Positions 12,277 to 24,423 of a stretch of DNA of 64,000 bases are shown piece by piece. Where the stretch lies: NCBI GenBank assembly GCA_903772945.1, contig CAICTM010000345.1, positions 1 to 64,000 on the forward strand. The letters are read 5' to 3'. The stretch comes from Seminavis robusta (Eukaryota; Bacillariophyta; Bacillariophyceae; Naviculales; Naviculaceae). Within the stretch, counting starts at the first letter, position 1, and the number at the start of each line of letters is the position of its first letter. The position numbers and the translations under genes were made by a program. The notes below the pieces were generated by a model. The model did no database searches. It worked only from the letters and a program-made list of their open reading frames with translations, and was not told the DNA's origin.

Positions 12277-15200
12277 ATGTTTCGTCGGTCCAGCCACGAT
12301 GATGACGATGCCATGATGAGAGACAATTCGGAAAACTCGGTACCGCCCCACCATCGGTTTCCACCAACGTCAAGTTACCATGACACATCATCCACACCCA
12401 AGCAGCACCATCCATCTCTTATTACCGGTAGCACCAGTCGATTATCCACCGACATTTTCCGGAATTCCTTTGCCATTGACAATCGAGTACGAACGCCACT
12501 CTATCCCATTCCACAACACTATCACCGCCAGCAGCATGAATTACTCCAGCAGAGGACTCCCTATCAGCGCTCTTCCTTGTTTGGACGAAGAATAGACTCA
12601 AGCCACCAGCAGGAACCAACACGACAACGACAACCACAACAGCAGCATCAAAGGCGTCATGCTCTGACTCCACCCATTGACAGTGATACGCTTCAGCCTG
12701 TCGTCGATGTAGAGGCACCTGCGTCGCATGTCAAAGTACCAAGGCGAAACTCCTTATTGCGACGACATGCCAACGATGTGACTTCTGCCATCACCAGTTC
12801 TCCCTATTCCATTGACGAAGCCACTACGTATGAAGACAATGATGAAAGTAAGGATCACATTTCCGTCAAATCGTCCAGGAGTAATTTGTTTGGAGAAGAT
12901 ATTTCTGTAGCCGCCAGTGTCCGAACCAGTTTTGGACAAGGAGCACACAGCGACAACGACGAAGAAGAGGACGAGGATGTCCGGTACTGCTATTCCCCTG
13001 GTTCGACCGATTTTCACGATGTAGAACTGCAACACTCATCATCCACGAATCGGGACGGCCAAATACTCAAAGACATGCCAGTCATCGGTGGCCCCATGTC
13101 GGCCAAAAAGAGACCATCCAATCAGTCTCAGCTCTCGGCTAATACAACTACTTCTAGCAGTGCGAGGAGACCCAGTATGCCACAAGTGTCCAAACTGGTG
13201 CAGCATGTTGGAAAATGGACACAAAAGGAAGTAATTGCGCCCGTCGCCAGAACGGCAGGACTCAAAGCGCAAAAGCTCATACATCAATATCGCCCTCCAC
13301 CTTCACCACGCTCCAGAAATATGTCATCACTCAAATTTCTACGAGATGCGCACAAAGTGAAGGTCAACAGTCTCTCCAACATTGAGCACGAGGATCATTT
13401 TGATTTTGCCCTCGTGCTGACTCCACAAGAAGTCTATGCGTACTGGGCAGACTTGTTGGACTTTCGGGTGGAGCAACTAGGAGAGGAGGCCGCTCAAGCC
13501 ATAGAGGCTGCCACGAGTGAAGGTTTCAAAACAGAAAATCAAGCCAGCAACTTGTCACCGAGAAGCACTTTTGAAACCATGCCTTCCACATCATCCGAGG
13601 AATCACCCAATCGACCCGTCGACGAAGAACAGCCAGAGTCACCCCTCGAAGCAGCCAGGGATTTCTCGACACCATCCACGGGTATCCACCAACGGCGTGG
13701 CAGGAGGCTCAATAGTATCGACTCCATCACTACAGAGACTCCCGATGTGACGGCATCCATGTCTCGAAGCCGCCGGAACTTCCCGCTGCCATCGCCATAT
13801 CACACTCTCGCATCCTCGCAAAAATCGGTCGTTCCAAGAACCAGTCTTTTTGAACGAGCCTTGGGCCCTCTTGAACTCACCACTCCGTCTCATCGACTAT
13901 CGTCAGAGGGCAATGCGTTCCATCGGAACGAGGAAACGTCAAGGTCAACAATCGGTATGATGGATGTAACCCCAAACACTACTGTTTCGGCCAATCGAAG
14001 AAGATGGGGTCCGCATTCCTTGAATGGAGCTTTGCAAACGCCCCACTGCATGATGTCACCACCCATACGGTCCATCTCCCATGGTGGCTCGTCCTCGGTA
14101 CTGCCGAAACGCACGACAATCCGCAATAATAGAACCATTGGTAATCCCTCGGTGCCCGAAGGACGTGGAGACGACAACGAGCTTTCACCTGGAGGATCCC
14201 AACGACAAGAACTCAATAGCTTGAGAATCGAAGATATTCCGTCGCATGTCATCCCAAGAGGCATTGCTGCTCGAACCAATGGCATGGTTCAATTCCTGTC
14301 AGCACTGAAGCGGGGCGTCGTTGTGCGCCGGCATCGGAGTGGGATGGAACCAATATTCTGTAAAATCTCATCGAACGACGGTGGAGATACCATCAGGTAG
14401 GATCATCAACGCTGTGCCCTTGACCGTTGTGACGACATTTCACAAATCTCACGCCTCTGCTGTGTCTTAGTTTTGACTATGTTGAGCCGGAAGACGCCTT
14501 GAATGCGTTCAAAGAGCAGCGGGTTCGATACAATCGAAAAGACGCGGCTAGCCGAAGTCAAGCAAAACCTTGGAGCTACCAAGAAGGCAACGAAGAGGAC
14601 ACTGAGTTTCAGAATCACAATTTTAGCGTCCCTGATTTTATCGCTGCCAAACAGTTTCGAGAAAAGCAACTTCGAGAAAAGGGCTTGTCGAGAAAGGTGA
14701 CTGATGCTGTTACCAAAGTGACAAGAAGCGGGCAGTTTCGTGCCAGCGACATGGTAGCTGTTCATCCTGCACGTCATGAAGATCCGAGATCAGACAAGGG
14801 CGAACTCGGAACTTCAACGTTGCGACGATCAAAGGCTGAACATTCGACCCAACTCACCTTTTCGGTTGTGTGCAGGGTCGTCCAGCGGTTTCCTGGAGCA
14901 GCCAACAAAACAATTGAGTCCTTTGAGAACAAATGGTACGTTGATTGCATGTGGGTGTTGACCATCTTCCAGTATCATCTTTTAGCTCACCAATATTCCC
15001 ACATTTTGCTTTTCTGTTAGGTACAAGGGAGAAGGCAGTGACGTTCAGTTTCGATACATGGACTTTGAAGCGGCAACCGAGGGCGAATATTGGCTGATGT
15101 TTCGTGGGTTTCTTTTGCTTCATCGTGATGCAGCAGCTGGGCGGTTTGCAGCCCATAGAACAGCAGGGATTGGGTCACACGTCAATCGACTCGATCTGGA

Positions 15201-17906
15201 GCAACGCGAACTGGCCGATTTCGATGCTCAAAACGCTCTTCACAGGGATGAATTCCACGAGCCTGTTACTCCTAGTCTCTTGGAGAGGACCATTGTGAAG
15301 ATACGAAAAATGGATACAACATACATGGAAGGGTACGTTTTGCCAGGTGCCGTGCCTCCTCCATCAGATTACTTCCTCGGCTTTCGTTCCTCGGGCACGC
15401 AGGTGAGTAGTTTTCTTCAATTAATTCTGCAAGAGCTTTCGGTATGGTATGGAGACCTGTGCACTCATTTAGCTTTTACAATGCAGATTTGGAGTCGACT
15501 GCGACAGGCTGGCCTAGAAACTCATCGAATCTACAATGTCGACACGAAAAGTGTCATGATCAAAGTGAGGTGCCCAGAAGACCGCTTGATGGATGTTGCC
15601 GAGGTTTTGAGAGTCAAATTGAAGACCCGCCAAGGTAAGACGCACGTTGTCGGCCATGTACGAGGCAGAGACAGATCACAACTGACTCGACTCGTCATCG
15701 CAGGTTCCTTTGCTCCTTTTCGCGAGGATTCCATTGAACAGTTTCGTCCTGTGAACGATGATTTGGAATCGCCGTTCTATCAGTACCAAGCTGCCACTCT
15801 GTTCCGCTCTTCACACCGACAGACAATCATTGATTTCATCATTGGGTCGAGGATTCGCGACTCGGGAGCGGAGCTTGGCCAGACTACCGATCTTGGCAAA
15901 ATGATTTCAGCTAGAGTCCCTCTTCACGCCCCTAGGAAACTGGACAGGTTGTACACATCAATGTGTTACTTTTGGCGCAAGGAGAATTGGAGGGGACGCG
16001 ACGGATGCTGCCTGCGGATTGACAAGGATCCCATGGACAAGAACATGGATTCGGTTGAATTGAGTGAAGAAGACAAGGCTGTGTTGGAACACCACATCCC
16101 GAATCTCTTCTACCGCTTTTTCATTGGAAGCTTCTTTCAACCGCTAGATTCGGTCGAGGAGTACTTTGGCGAAAAGGTTGCCTTTTACTTTGCTTGGCTG
16201 CAGCACTGCTCCTCGCACTTGCTCGTGTTGACATGCGCGGGCATGATTGTTTTTGCCTGCATGCTAGTCAGCGAAAACTGGGACCATGCAATTCGTCCCT
16301 ACTGGTCAATCTTCGTCATGCTCTGGTCCTTTTCTGTTTTGATCAACTGGCGAAAGAGATCGAACTTTCTTGCCTATCGCTGGGGCACGATCGATTACAA
16401 AGAACAGGAGACGACACGCCCGCAATTCAAGGGGAACTACGTCGTTGACGAAATCACCCAAGAATGGGTCGTCACTTATCCAAAATGGAAGCGATGGGCC
16501 AAGTACCTGATAAGCCTTCCATTGACGCTTGGATTCACCTTTGGAACGCTCCTAATCATTCTCATGTTCCACGCAAATCGTGACCTTCACATGGCAAAGT
16601 ACATGGAGCAGGCGTCCAACCCAGATGCTGAGCCCTTTCAATTCACGTTCTCCCTCAGCGCCATTGGCAAATCGGCCCCAACTACGGAAATCGAGATTAC
16701 AAGGAAATTCTTAATGGATCCAACCTTTTTGCTCATTCTCGTCGGATTACCGAGTATTTTGGGTTTGAGTTTGCCGTTGCTCAATTTCATCCTCATGAAC
16801 GTGTCCTACGTGCTGAACGATTTCGAGAACTATCGCACGCATTCCGGTAAGCAAAGGCCTCTGAATTTGCTGTCCGTGTCTATCTTCGTCATGTTTCTCA
16901 CCCAGGCCATGTTTGTCTTTCTGCAGAGTACCGAACCAACTTGATCATCAAAGTGTTTTCGTTCCGGTTCATCTGTTACTTTGCCAGTCTCTACTACTAC
17001 GCCTTTGTTTCGATTGGATCTGAACAAGCCATCAAAAACGGAATCGTGCGCGTCTCGTCAGGAGTTCTGGTGTACACGACGGTTGCACAATGGTGGAATC
17101 TATTTCTACAGGTGTACTTTCCTCTACTCATATACAAAATCCGTATGAGACTGAGACGCAAACGACTGCTGGAAGCATTGGCAGAAGTCGAGATGGAAGA
17201 AGCCGATTTACTCAACAACCCGCAGGAAAGCGAAGAAGTAGACAGCAAGAAAAGACAGCTGCGTTTGGTGAACAAGCGATTACTTTTGGAACAGGCCCAG
17301 GACGAGACTTGGCTTGAGTGTCTCAGACCAGAGCACGACAGTTTCCCAGAGTACATCGCGGCAGTTGTGCAGTTTGCCTACGTCACTTGCTTCAGCGTCG
17401 TTCTTCCAATTACTCCCCTCATCTGTCTCATCAACTACCTGGTATGCATGCGGCTTGACGCCTACAAAGTGTGCAAGGTGAGGCGACGACCATTGTCCGA
17501 GAAGACAGGAGGAATCGGCGTTTGGGAGCACTTGCTTCACATTGTGGTTGTGATTGCCGTCCTGACAAATTGCTGGCTCATGGGATTCACGCATCACCAA
17601 TTCCTCTGGATCGGAGAGGAGCTTGGGAACGTAACCGTCTTTTTGATGGTCGTAGGGGCCGAACATGCACTACTGTTGGTGAAGTATGTCATGCATGCTA
17701 CCTGTTCAACGCTGCCCAAGTCTGTCAAAGACGACATGAGGCGGGAGCAATACCAGCAAGCCCGTCACAGAAATGAAGTCTTGCAAGAGAAGAAGAGACG
17801 ATCCCAGTTCCAAAAGGCATCTAGTTTCCGTCGTTCTGGCACCACCATGGACTCTGATTTTCCTGGAGACATTACGGACGACCGGACTCGGTTGAGCGAA
17901 TTTTAG
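12277..17906 (+). CDS. Anoctamin/TMEM16 family protein with long disordered N-terminus
   Basis: Six exons: 12277-14396, 14471-14935, 15021-15402, 15487-15634, 15704-16846 and 16927-17906. All have GT-AG borders and matching phases and give 1,745 residues. I start at ATG 12277. Residues 1-~700 are Ser/Arg/Gln/His-rich and low complexity. The membrane part (~1180-1690) carries family signatures: a FGEKVAFYFAWLQH-like start, LAYRWGT, EYRTNLIIKVFSFRF, and PEYIAAVVQFAYVT in helix 7. TMEM16 proteins are calcium-gated channels or lipid scramblases. Aligned from memory to human ANO1, two of the six calcium ligands look kept (Glu of PEYI, Asp of RLDA). The other four look replaced (WN..L in helix 6, Ala in helix 7, Cys in helix 8). 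The third and fourth introns (84 and 69 bases) are multiples of three without stops. The family call is firm; scramblase versus channel is not decidable. Confidence 0.9.
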
Positions 17907-18367
17907 GTGGCTTTGTCTCTATACTTTATGTGTTCTAAAGAGTTGTCTCTTTCGTTGAGTGCCGGTATTGTGTCTCTGGTATGGTTCCATGGTTCCAGTG
18001 TAAAAGTGTAAAAAACCGCTAATGTAGCTATTGCTTACAACTGAACATCTACTGAGTAACTTGTAGCAAGCATCGATGTCTGACGAAGTGCCCGCCATGT
18101 CATTGCACTGATCTGCTGTACCGGTACCGTACCGCCGGTATCGTGGCCTTTTGGCAAAGAGTAGTGATTGTCAAAGCTACAGTACCGTTTCGAATGGCGA
18201 AGGCAAGCTAAACGTTACAGCTGTACAGCGGAGTCCTCACTATAAAATACTAGCTTTTTGATATCTCGGACCGTCAGTCTTCAGCATTCCATCCACTTGC
18301 TCCTGATACCGGTACGGTTCCAACATGGGCCTCTCAATGATGCGTAATCAGGCGTGTGGCCACCACC
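17907..18367. other. Convergent intergenic region
   Basis: Shared 3' region of the anoctamin and formate-THF ligase genes. It holds clustered TACCGGTA/CCGGTACC palindromes at 18119-18140 and 18309, plus an orphan TATAAAATA at about 18241 with no downstream gene on either strand. No RNA gene is recognised. Confidence 0.5.
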
Positions 18368-20854
18368 TTAAAAGAGCCCAATGACGTCCCCTGTCTCCAA
18401 GTCAACATCCACATCATAGAATCCAGGTCTTGTTGGCAAACCGGGTACCGTCATAATCTCTCCACAAATTGGGTAAAGGAAGCCAGCACCTGCACAACTT
18501 CTGATTTCACGAACGGTAATGTTGAATCCAGTTGGCACTCCCTTGGCCGATGCATCACAACTGAAGGAATATTGGGTCTTCGCAATGCATATTGGCAAGT
18601 TTCCAAAGCCTGACTTTTCATACTGTTCGATTTGTCTTCGTAGGTACACGGGCAGAAGTGCAGGGTGAGAAAGAGGTCTGCTCGCTGACACTGGGCTTGC
18701 CACGAGTGGTCCTTTCATATTCATACTCACTTGTTTGCCAAGTCGGCGAATTCCACGCCGTCAGCACCGTAGATTTCCTTGCTAATGATTTCAATCTTCT
18801 CCTTAATCGTTTTGTTGACATCATACAAGAACTTGAAGTTTGCAGCATCGTTGTCGTTGCACGCCTTTACAACTGCGGCAGCCAAGTCAGCAGCTCCTTC
18901 GCCTCCTTTGGCCCAGTGATTGGAAAGCACCGCATCGTACGCTCTAGAGTATATTGCGGAAGAAGAAACGGAGCAAACAGGTTGTCAGTTACATGCATGA
19001 AGACAAAGCAACTCGAAGGCGTAAAAGACGGATCTTACCCTGCGTCCATCGACGCCTTTTTCACTGCCTCGATTTCGGCGGGTGTGTCATTCTTGAACTG
19101 ATTGACAGCGACGACTACATTGACGCCAAACTTCTTTGCGTTCTCAATGTGCTTCACAAGGTTGGCTGCGCCCTTGGTGACAAGTTCCACGTTTTCCTCG
19201 GTGTATTCCTTGCTGAGCGGCTTTCCGGCACTGACTGGTGGGCCTCCTCCATGCATCTTCAATGCACGCACGGTGGCGACGATCACAGCACACTTTGGTT
19301 TCAATCCCGAGTATCTGCACTTGATGTTGAAGAACTTTTCCATTCCAATGTCAGCTACATGGTAAGAAAGGTCAACTGTGAGGCGAAGGACCAGCGCATG
19401 GCAACAGCAAGCTGCCAGGGACGTTCCAAGCAAGTTTTCACATACCTCCAAATCCAGCTTCAGTGACGCAAAAGCCGTCCTGGCCGACCAACTTGAGGGC
19501 AATTTCATCAGCTACGACACTAGAGTTGCCAGTTGCAATATTGGCAAATGGACCCGCATGAACCAAAACAGGTGTGCGTTCGACGGTCTGCATTAGAGTC
19601 GGCATGATGGCGTCCTTCATCAAGACGGCCAATGCACCGCCACATCCCAAATCATCGGCTGTAATGGGCTTTCCAGCACGCGAGTATCCTATCACCATTG
19701 CTCCAAGCTTTTCTCGTAGATCTGCCAAATCTCTGGCCAATGCCAGGACCGCCATCACTTCCGAAGCAACTGTGATGTCAAATCCAGACTTTCGGCAGTG
19801 CTGAATACGCCCATCACCGCCTTTGGCTTTTACAGTTTCCTTGGCACCAATGCCCACTTGCACTTCCTGGGAGATCCAGGAAAAACGATCCGTGAGGGGA
19901 CGCTACCAGCATGATGAGGGGGGCACACAACTTCCTCACTTACCCGCAAGTGCCTATCGCAAGTGTCCAAAACACGCTGCCATGTGATGGTATCCGGATC
20001 AATGTCAAGGCGAGCAAATGCACTACGCTCCTCAGCAGTCAAATCTGCTGGTTTCTTTGTGGCGTCAATTCCGAGCTTTTTCAACCTTCGCTTCATGACA
20101 GGGCTAAACCCCTTCCCTTCCGGACATAGACGTTTGTACAATGCTTCGTCGGATTGACTGCATTCATGGAACATTCTGGTATCAATGGCGGCAGCCAATA
20201 AATTGTTGGCAGCTGTCACGGCATGAATATCTCCCGTCAAATGCAAATTGAATTCTTCCATGGGAACGACTTTTATCGAACATTTGAAAGATAGGAAATG
20301 AGCAAGCGACGAAGCAATCGTATATTCACAATTTTAAAAAGATGCCTTGGATTGATTACCTTGGGCATAACCTCCTCCAGCAGCACCTCCCTTGATTCCA
20401 AAGGTGGGTCCTTGAGAAGGCTGACGAATACAAGCAATAGTAGGCTTGCCCAGCACAGCACCCAAAGCCTGCGCCAATCCAATGGTCGTAGTCGATTTTC
20501 CTTCTCCCAGAGCTAAACATGAAAATAAAGAAACACGAAATTTAGGAACATAATCGTCGCATCTCTGTGCAAAACCACAACAAATTACTTACGGGTGGGA
20601 TTGATTCCAGTAACAACCACATAGTTTCCATCGGGCAAGTCTTTACGACTATCTCGTGCTTTGAGAGGAATCTTGGCCTTGGCAATTCCCCAGGGAATCA
20701 CTTCGTCATCTTTCAGACCAACCTGCTTGGCAACGTCTGCAACGGGAAGAAGCCCCACTTCCTTTACGATTTGTTGGCTCACTTCAATATCCGAAGGAAC
20801 TGGCGTCTTGGGAGCGAGCTTGGCGTAGCCCAATGCATTTTTATCTTCTGACAT
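18368..20854 (-). CDS. Formate-tetrahydrofolate ligase (10-formyl-THF synthetase)
   Basis: Seven exons on the minus strand: 20854-20593, 20512-20360, 20269-19944, 19866-19446, 19354-19039, 18943-18731 and 18635-18368. The phases agree and give 652 residues. The enzyme joins formate to tetrahydrofolate using ATP, feeding 10-formyl-THF into purine synthesis and one-carbon metabolism. Signatures: [19 protein letters not shown], the nucleotide-binding loop rebuilt across intron 1; [66 protein letters not shown]. The C-terminus ends [19 protein letters not shown]. It is monofunctional, as in plants: no dehydrogenase/cyclohydrolase domain is present. The length is slightly above the plant form (about 635). 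No targeting peptide is evident at [18 protein letters not shown], so a cytosolic location is likely. Confidence 0.96.
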
Positions 20855-21520
20855 TTTCGGTAGCTTTGTACTTTGATCAAAACTTACTATCCAAAACGCT
20901 GAAGTCTAGAGAGAGTTGGCTTCGATAAGTTACTGTTAATGGAAGGACCCTTCTTTCACTTGGTATCTGTCTATCTGTGGATGCGTTGAAGCGTTGTTTA
21001 CATGTACATCTGGCTGGATGTCATTGCAGAGTCAAGAACAGTTCGGGCTTTGTTGAAAAGATCCAAAGGCGCAAAAAACACGTCATCGTTTTGAAGGTTA
21101 GGGTTTTGCGCGGATTGCATTGGCGGAACAGAAGACAGGATGCTTTCTATCACAGCTCCTTTTGGGTTGGATGGAAGGATGACTGTGCTGCAACAACTCG
21201 TAGCTATAGCTAGCTGCCATCTTTGTGAAGCAAAGAGATGCCAAGGTAGCATCAGATATAAGAAAGCCTGGTGCCTGGTCAGCTGCACCTAACCGTACCA
21301 GAAGAGTTACCGGTAGGTTGCTCCACATCACTTCGGCCTGCTGTCAACGAGATAGCCAGCATTGCGCATTGATCATCGATTCTGATTCGATTCACAAGGA
21401 CCACCTGAAACCAATCCATAAAAGCACAAAAAGAGATCTCACGAAAAGCCTATTAGAGGACATTTATTTTCTGCTGACCAGAATATCACGCCAGGGCCCG
21501 GCAAGAGCACCTGCCAGCCA
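20855..21520. other. Intergenic, upstream of formate-THF ligase
   Basis: It holds the promoter side of the ligase gene and the 3' side of the lipocalin-like gene. A TAGCTATAGCTAGC run is near 21204 and TACCGGTA near 21309. No coding region is recognised. Confidence 0.5.
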
Positions 21521-22429
21521 TCATTCTATCAATGTTGTGCCTTCATAACTGCATCCCTCCTGTACAACAGGGAAGAGATCCCCTGTAAAGATACCCATAT
21601 CCAGCAAGAGTTGTTCCATTTCTGCAAGAGTATCATTGCTGGCAATTCTTGCCCTTGTCAAGAGCCAAAGCCCTGTTCCACTGGTGTCTGCTATGGCTTC
21701 TGCTGAAACATTGATTCTAGTGGTACACAATGGTGGGTCAATTTGTCGAACAGTCTCGGGTTCACCTCCGCTGATAATGGCCCAGGAGTCATCCGCAGCA
21801 ACTGCTAAAACCCAGAGTGGGATACCCACTTTCCCCAACAGGGGCCGCAATAGGCAGGGAGAAATCCGCAGATACCCTCCACCATGTTCGTCTTGTCCAG
21901 AACACCAACTTGATAAGGCTGGTGGTAAAGCATCAAAACCAACATCCCACTCCTGTTGTGGTCCGTCAATGCTGCCAACGGTTCCAAAATGAAGATAATC
22001 AAAGAATTCATCTTCTGTGCGATTCAGCCAGGTATGGACCAGGCAAAAGAAATCATCTTCCACAGAAGGCTGAAAGCCATTCACTTGTTGCTTTTGCACA
22101 AACCAAGAGCGCTCAATGAACCGTTGCATATCAAAATCAGTTGATTGATTACTCAATGGTTGCACCAGTGGACAGGTCACATTGAAGCCATTTGTATGGT
22201 TGTCACAAGGGTGATCAGGGGCAGTCTCATCAAAGAAGGAACAAAACCAATGTGGCAATGCCAAGCCTCGTTCCTTTGGCGTCGATGCTTGCCGCAAGTA
22301 CTTGGTGGTGGCTGTCAACATGGCATCATCTTTCACTTCACCTTCTGAGCCACCGACAGAAGGACAACGAACCACAAGGCTACCCAACAGCAGCCAAAGA
22401 TGGCAAACTTCCATCCTTGTTATCCTCAT
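21521..22429 (-). CDS. Secreted lipocalin-like protein
   Basis: Single exon, 302 residues. The N-terminus (MRITRMEVCHLWLLLGSLVV) is a signal peptide. The mature part is Cys-rich, with several N-glycosylation motifs (NHT, NVT, NQS, NRT, NVS, NDT). The central and C-terminal parts carry the pattern SWFVQKQQVN...WVLAVAADDSWAIISGG...GLWLLTRARI...LLLDMGI. This resembles the lipocalin barrel of apolipoprotein D and violaxanthin de-epoxidase-related proteins as found in diatoms. Lipocalins bind small hydrophobic ligands; the ligand here is unknown. The lack of a Phe after the signal cleavage site argues against plastid import, so secretion or the endomembrane system is favoured. Assignment rests on motif memory, not on a search. 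Confidence 0.65.
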   Translation of the reverse strand: MRITRMEVCHLWLLLGSLVVRCPSVGGSEGEVKDDAMLTATTKYLRQASTPKERGLALPHWFCSFFDETAPDHPCDNHTNGFNVTCPLVQPLSNQSTDFDMQRFIERSWFVQKQQVNGFQPSVEDDFFCLVHTWLNRTEDEFFDYLHFGTVGSIDGPQQEWDVGFDALPPALSSWCSGQDEHGGGYLRISPCLLRPLLGKVGIPLWVLAVAADDSWAIISGGEPETVRQIDPPLCTTRINVSAEAIADTSGTGLWLLTRARIASNDTLAEMEQLLLDMGIFTGDLFPVVQEGCSYEGTTLIE

Positions 22430-23275
22430 GGCGTCTTTCTTGTGTCTGTCTTTTGCTTGTTATGGTTTCATTGGCGGTTTACGAGTGAAGGAGGATTGAC
22501 CTTCGCTTTTGTTGGCGGTCTGCGCTCGGCGGGACACTTATGGTCGATCGTACGGAACACAGAGGTCTGCACTAAATCTTTATCGTGTGCTTTCTAAATC
22601 CTTGTGTCCAAACATTGCCAGTCGACCAATGGTACATGTACCGTACTGCTCTCGCACAAATTTGCTCCTGGCTGCTTGGACAAACGATACCGATTGGGTG
22701 AAGCGAGCGGAGAGAATTGAGTTACCAGGTTACCGGTACTAGTACCTTCTCGTGGTATGGATGCAGGTACACCGACCTCCAGCACGAATCACACGAACTA
22801 AGGTGGCTCCACGTAGGATCGACGCCGTACCGGTACCGCTGGGTGGCGGCTGCATCCTCGGAGGTGGTCAACCGAAGCTTCTCGTAAGGATGAATTGGAG
22901 GATCAACTACGTCTAATCTGGGAGCCAAATACGAAAGAGGCAACTTGATTTTCATGCTCCCCTCTCTCTGCACAAAAAATAGGCAGTTACTGTGGCATTG
23001 TATATTCTTTTGCTTTTGTTCCCAGCAAAACTCATGGTTGCGTAGCTACATCATCTCCCAACGTAGCTTTAAGCCAATCAGCAACTGTTCTTTTGTATGA
23101 ACTGGCTCTAACGTGAACTTGGTCCTTACATTTAGTAGGTACGAGGAAGCACTCTCACACAACATTTTCTTCACTAGTAGTTTTCATTCATAGTATCACA
23201 ACAGCAACTGTTGGTCTCTAGAGGCGCTCGTTTCGTACGCGCATAGCCTGTTTCGTCTTGCATCAATTTCCTGCA
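22430..23275. other. Intergenic, palindrome-rich
   Basis: Divergent side of the lipocalin-like gene. TACCGGTA palindromes lie at about 22731 and 22829. The short ORFs here have no domain character and overlap one another on both strands. Confidence 0.5.
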
Positions 23276-24022
23276 TTACAAGGAATCCAAATAGGACTGG
23301 AAAGGTCTACCTATGCATACCTCTTTCTTCTGCTCGATCTCTCGTTGTACTCTTGGCCAGGCCAGAGAGGTCACGTCCCTACCAGGGGTCACGGACAGCG
23401 ACATCCATTGTTCCCAATGATTCCGGGCCAACGGGCTGACCAACGGCTCTGCTTCCAGTGCAGCTGCAGCCTGAGCAGCATGGAGCTTGGCTTTGAGCTG
23501 TGCCTGCCTTTTCTCCGTTTCCTAGAACGATTAAAAAAAATAGGAAAAAGCTGATCAGACAGAGCCCAGCTGGCCTCCAGTGGCTGTACCGGAAAGCACT
23601 AGATGGCCTACCTTGCACCGGTTTCCAGTAGGTGAATTGTTGAAGGAATAGTCATAGTTGGTGCCAAGAGAATCCCACTCCACAGCTGAATCTCTCATCC
23701 CATCATCTTTGGGCCAGGGCGTGACCAAAACTTGAATGTTCTTCGCCTCGTTATCCGACTGCTTCTGGAGCTTCGCTTGTTCATTGGACTGGACCAATTC
23801 TGGTGGCATCCTTCGGTGGATACGCGAGGTGGGAGAGATATTGAACGTCAAATCATAGTTCGTATCGAGCAGTGCCATCTCGCCGGACATTTCTTGCATG
23901 TAATCGTCGGGGGCATCGGGCATTCTTTTTGCTTGAGGCTTTGGCTGGAACTGGAAGGCCACCAGTCCCTCCACAGAGATCAAGGCGCCGATAAAGATGG
24001 CTTGGAGAGTTGTCATGGGCAT
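23276..24022 (-). CDS. Small organelle-targeted protein of unknown function
   Basis: Two exons, 24022-23612 and 23521-23276, joined in phase 0 across a 90-base GT-AG intron, give 218 residues. The N-terminus MPMTTLQAIFIGALISVEGLVA is a signal-like helix, followed by FQFQPKPQAKR. The Ala-Phe junction and basic transit-like stretch resemble diatom plastid leaders. The middle has two similar motifs, DTNYDLTFNISPTSR and GTNYDYSFNNSPTGN, so it is internally repeated. The second exon encodes a helix rich in Ala, Glu, Lys and Gln (ETEKRQAQLKAKLHAAQAAA), then a short tail. I do not recognise the family. The plastid location is an inference from the leader alone. Confidence 0.6.
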
Positions 24023-24423
24023 TGAGAGCGTTCACAGATAGCGGGGAGCCATCAACAGTCGACTTCACAAAAATGAGATGTGTCTCTCGGCTGATCATCA
24101 CCTGCTTTCAAGCGAGAAGAAGGATCCATCGATGACGTGGATTTTGAAGCAACTCAATTGGTGGAAGACACGTCATTGTTCCGTTGATGGAGTCGAGTCA
24201 AGCTAGCTGCGTCGAGTGACTGAGTCTCACCCACAGCGGTACTTTGGAACCCGCAAGCGGAATGAATGCCTATTACTCCCTTCGTCTAGCCTAGCTAGTT
24301 CTCAGTCAAGGGCGCTTTAGACCTTTACCTACTCCTAATAATGCATTCACAGCTTTGTGCTGTGGTTGGCAGATCGCAAGGACCCCTTTCAACATTTGAT
24401 CATCCATCTGCTTCGAGAGGAAT
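24023..24423. other. Intergenic
   Basis: Between two minus-strand genes. It includes a TAGCCTAGCTAG stretch near 24288. Nothing else is recognised. Confidence 0.45.

Noticed and set aside
18235-18260. TATAAAATA as a promoter
   Set aside because: Both neighbouring genes end toward this gap and no gene starts downstream on either strand.
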